NCBI GenBank assembly: GCA_001872985.1
Contig: MNYA01000316.1
Span: forward strand, 1 to 8,674
Length of the DNA: 8,674 bases
Reading direction: 5' to 3'
Source: a bacterium CG2_30_54_10
Lineage (GTDB): Bacteria > Muiribacteriota > Ozemobacteria > Ozemobacterales > Ozemobacteraceae
Part shown: in pieces, positions 6,880 through 8,674 of the stretch
How positions within the stretch are numbered: position 1 is the first letter of the stretch
Layout of the letters: each line of letters begins with the position of its first letter
Notes under the pieces: model-generated
What the model saw: the letters and a program-made list of their open reading frames with translations, nothing else
Told to the model about the DNA's origin: nothing
The model's database searches: none
Program-made: the position numbers and the translations under genes

Positions 6880-6949
6880 ACATTGAAAAAACGGTGAAAG
6901 ATCGATTTAATCAGGTGCGCAAATTCAACGAAAGCAGCCGATATTAAAT
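6859..6949. repeat. Imperfect direct repeat pair between the flagellin genes
   Basis: TTCAACGATAAGCA (6859-6872) recurs as TTCAACGAAAGCA (6924-6936), differing by one deleted base, 65 bases apart. Each copy is followed within a few bases by a similar stretch: CGGTTAAACA after the first, GCCGATATTAAATA after the second. The second copy abuts the candidate -10 box. This could be a duplicated promoter segment or paired regulator sites. Confidence 0.45.
6920..6944 (+). promoter_or_regulatory. Candidate sigma-28 type promoter of flagellin 2
   Basis: GCCGATAT (6937-6944) matches seven of eight bases of the sigma-28 -10 box. CAAA (6920-6923) is a three-of-four match to the -35 core TAAA, with a 13-base gap where 15 is usual. 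The surrounding GAAA-N4-CCGATA block is shared with the flagellin 1 leader at the same internal spacing. A start just downstream would give a leader of about 145 nt. Confidence 0.4.
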
Positions 6950-7013
6950 AAGAGATACGGAAAAGTAGTTTTTTTTACGAGCCTGAACTGGGTAGACTGA
7001 AAGGGGGACCGAA

Positions 7014-7051
7014 GCCGAAAACACTTTTTGCTGGTTCTGACCGATTTCGGC
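7014..7051 (+). promoter_or_regulatory. Long-range leader hairpin upstream of flagellin 2
   Basis: GCCGAAA (7014-7020) and TTTCGGC (7045-7051) are perfectly complementary, giving a 7-bp stem with a 24-base loop. The 3' arm shares its last two bases with the 5' arm of the next hairpin (7050-7071), so full formation of one trims the other. The loop holds GACCGA at 7039-7044, which also occurs at 7007-7012 and 6810-6815. Confidence 0.4.
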
Positions 7052-7071
7052 CCGCGCAAGGACGCGTGGGC
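7050..7071 (+). promoter_or_regulatory. CsrA-type hairpin 1 (AAGGAC hexaloop) in flagellin 2 leader
   Basis: The arms GCCCGCGC (7050-7057) and GCGTGGGC (7064-7071) pair over eight positions, seven Watson-Crick and one G-U. They expose the six-base loop AAGGAC. The sequence CAAGGACG fits the CANGGANG core of high-affinity CsrA/RsmE sites, with an ANGGAN loop closed by a C-G pair. Structure and motif are visible in the sequence; binding is inferred from the family. Confidence 0.7.
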
Positions 7072-7075
7072 GTAA

Positions 7076-7091
7076 GATTCAAGGAGGAATC
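7076..7091 (+). promoter_or_regulatory. CsrA-type hairpin 2 enclosing the flagellin 2 Shine-Dalgarno
   Basis: GATTC (7076-7080) and GAATC (7087-7091) make a perfect 5-bp stem with the six-base loop AAGGAG. TCAAGGAGGA (7079-7088) matches the full (A/U)CANGGANG(U/A) consensus at every position. The Shine-Dalgarno AAGGAGG (7081-7087) is this loop plus one stem base, seven bases before ATG at 7095. CsrA binding would mask it directly. Only four bases separate it from hairpin 1, and the two GGA motifs are 23 bases apart, suitable for bridging by one CsrA dimer. Confidence 0.72.
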
Positions 7092-7094
7092 GAA

Positions 7095-8674
7095 ATGTCT
7101 CTTCGCATTAATCAGAACGTAATATCCCTCAAAACGCAAGGCATCCTTGCGGGGACTTCCGATCGACTCGAAAAATCGATCGAGAAACTCAGTTCAGGCC
7201 TGCGGATCAACCGGGCCGCCGATGATGCCGCCGGCTTGGCGATCAGCGAAAAACTCAGAAGGCAGATCCGCGGTTTGTCGCGTGCGGTTTTGAACGCTCA
7301 GGACGGCATCTCCATGATCCAGACCGGAGAAGGCGCCCTCAACGAATCTCACAGCATTCTGCAGCGCATGCGTGAGCTGGCCATCCAGTCGAGCAACGAC
7401 ACTCTGACCAGCAACGACCGCCTGGAAATCCAGAAAGAGGTCGTGCAGCTCCGCGATGACCTCAACCGGATCGCCCACAACACCGAGTTCAACACAAAGA
7501 AGCTTCTCGATGGAAGCCAGACGGCCCTGTTCAGTTCATCTTCGCAAGCGGTGAAGGGCCTTGTGGTGACCGATGGTGTCACCGCCGGGGATTCCGAGGT
7601 AAGCATCGCACTGATCACCGGCGGAATTTCCCAAATGCAGCGCAGCCAGATATTCACCCTCAAAGACAATGCTTCGACCCTTGCCAGCGGTGGAACCCAG
7701 TTGCAGAGCATTGGGCAGTTTTACGACACAAACGGTGTGTTCGTTCTCGAAAGCCCAATGGCTGTAACCCTGAGCGGCAGCTCCAAGACCACCAGTGTAA
7801 CGATTGATGGCCAGATGACCTTGGACAAGCTGGCGGCCGTTCTTCAAAGTGCCCTGGTCGGCAGCACCGGTCTTGGCATGACCAACACAAAGGTCAGCGT
7901 GGTCAACACTTCCCAGAGCTCCATGGCTGGGGTTGGTGGCTACCTTCAACTGATTTCCGGCTCTATCGGAGAGAATGGAAATGTTGCCATCGCGGCTGAC
8001 CAGACGGTTCAGAATGCTCTGGGTTTTGCGATCACCCGAGCGTCGAAGAACAACCTGGTCGAGGTCACTCAGCGTGATTCGTTTGGGAGCATAACAAGGG
8101 TTCGAACCGACTCGGACCGGGTCACCGGCCTTCTGAATGGCATCGATATAAAATTCACATCCCAGGCTGCACAGGTTGCTGGAACCAACGGATTGCAGGA
8201 AGGGCTGAGAGTGTCTGTCGACCAAACCTTCACCATCTCCGTCGGTGGAGGAGCGGGCATGAGTTTGCTGGTCACCATAGGCAACGGAGTGGCATCGCAC
8301 GCCGGCTACACCATGGAGGGAATAGCCAGGAGCATGAATGCCCAGTTTGCTCCGGTCGCCGTACTGACTGGTTTGAACGCTACAGTTGTCGGTGGAGAGA
8401 TCCGAATTTCCTACAATAGGCCTGCCACCGCGGCAGCCAGCGTAAGTACCAATATCAACATTACCGGGGCCACAACAGGAGCCGCAACGATCGGATTGTC
8501 GGATGGAACTTACGCCGGCTTCGTGGATGCGGTCAAGGACAAGAACTTTTCCAGTTGGGGTTTCAACAAATACTTCGACTCCGGCTTAACCACCATCTCA
8601 TCTGGATCCACCGCCATGTTTACCCTTAGTGATGGAAACGGTGGAACGATAACCGCCCTTGCGTTCAATACGAT
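7095..8674 (+). CDS. Flagellin 2, N-terminal part (gene continues past window)
   Basis: This is a second flagellar filament subunit. The frame is open from ATG at 7095 to the window edge, giving 526 complete residues and no stop. The first 140 residues (MSLRINQNV, KLSSGLRINRAADDAAGLAISEKLR, LQRMRELAIQSSND at 89-102, NTEFNTKKLLDG) are about 73% identical to flagellin 1 by hand count. Similarity continues patchily into the variable region, with a shared SGGTxLQSIxxFYDxNGxF block (residue 198 here, 208 in flagellin 1), then a MTLDKLAAVLQ/ITLDQLAARIQ helix and an ALGF motif. The missing C-terminal domain lies beyond the edge, so total length is unknown but already exceeds typical flagellins. No cysteine is seen. 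The leader carries its own candidate promoter and paired CsrA-type hairpins, so it looks separately controlled from flagellin 1. Confidence 0.94.
   Translation, partial: MSLRINQNVISLKTQGILAGTSDRLEKSIEKLSSGLRINRAADDAAGLAISEKLRRQIRGLSRAVLNAQDGISMIQTGEGALNESHSILQRMRELAIQSSNDTLTSNDRLEIQKEVVQLRDDLNRIAHNTEFNTKKLLDGSQTALFSSSSQAVKGLVVTDGVTAGDSEVSIALITGGISQMQRSQIFTLKDNASTLASGGTQLQSIGQFYDTNGVFVLESPMAVTLSGSSKTTSVTIDGQMTLDKLAAVLQSALVGSTGLGMTNTKVSVVNTSQSSMAGVGGYLQLISGSIGENGNVAIAADQTVQNALGFAITRASKNNLVEVTQRDSFGSITRVRTDSDRVTGLLNGIDIKFTSQAAQVAGTNGLQEGLRVSVDQTFTISVGGGAGMSLLVTIGNGVASHAGYTMEGIARSMNAQFAPVAVLTGLNATVVGGEIRISYNRPATAAASVSTNINITGATTGAATIGLSDGTYAGFVDAVKDKNFSSWGFNKYFDSGLTTISSGSTAMFTLSDGNGGTITALAFNT

Noticed and set aside
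6938..6976. Terminator before the eight-T run at 6969-6976
   Set aside because: The only stem upstream is CCG(A)TAT with ATACGG, A/T-rich and bulged, ending eight bases before the T-run. It also overlaps the candidate promoter, so a terminator is unlikely.
6803..7094. Sigma-54 promoter for flagellin 2
   Set aside because: No TGGCAC-N5-TTGC pattern with the required GG and GC spacing was found by eye in this gap.
7536..8300. 254-codon open frame on the minus strand
   Set aside because: It lies wholly inside flagellin 2, whose + strand protein is clearly conserved. The reverse translation resembles no known family, and no ribosome site supports it.

Overview
The window is a compact flagellar late-gene locus with every gene on the + strand: flgL (hook-filament junction protein, 104-3154), fliW (3172-3762), csrA (3762-4013), a large flagellin (4187-6802) and a second large flagellin (from 7095) that runs off the right edge. 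The order flgL-fliW-csrA-flagellin is the classic arrangement of the FliW/CsrA/flagellin homeostasis circuit known from Bacillus. In that circuit CsrA blocks flagellin translation, FliW binds CsrA and releases the block, and free flagellin titrates FliW. The organism is a motile bacterium with moderate base composition and strong AGGAGG-type Shine-Dalgarno sites. Having fliW rules out an enteric-type gammaproteobacterium, but the phylum cannot be fixed from this window. The oversized axial proteins and a CHSERSEES-like dispersed repeat at the left edge suggest an uncultured environmental lineage (for example a Riflebacteria-like group). That is a guess.

Layout. 1-103 holds no gene, only part of a probable dispersed repeat and the flgL ribosome site. 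FlgL is 1016 residues against about 300 in model bacteria. The extra length is six copies of a Flagellin_IN-like module between normal N- and C-terminal helical domains. FliW has a normal core plus a 44-residue Gln/Ala/Pro/Lys/Ser tail. CsrA has the canonical RNA-binding residues and a Bacillus-like C-terminal extension, and its start overlaps the fliW stop. Flagellin 1 (871 residues) and flagellin 2 (at least 526) share about 73% of their first 140 residues by hand count and carry long, modular variable regions. No cysteine occurs in any of the five proteins as seen here.

The most interesting part is non-coding. Both flagellin genes have long leaders (173 and 292 nt gaps). The second leader ends in two adjacent hairpins with loops AAGGAC and AAGGAG. 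Each is a six-base ANGGAN loop closed by a C-G pair, the form CsrA/RsmE proteins bind best, and the second loop contains the Shine-Dalgarno itself. The first leader has a 7-bp hairpin that presents an AAGGAT motif in its loop, followed by a GGA-containing Shine-Dalgarno. The sequence therefore suggests that CsrA represses both flagellins through paired sites, with FliW as antagonist, and that the second flagellin may be under tighter control. Both leaders also share a GAAA-N4-CCGATA block resembling the -10 region of sigma-28 flagellar promoters.
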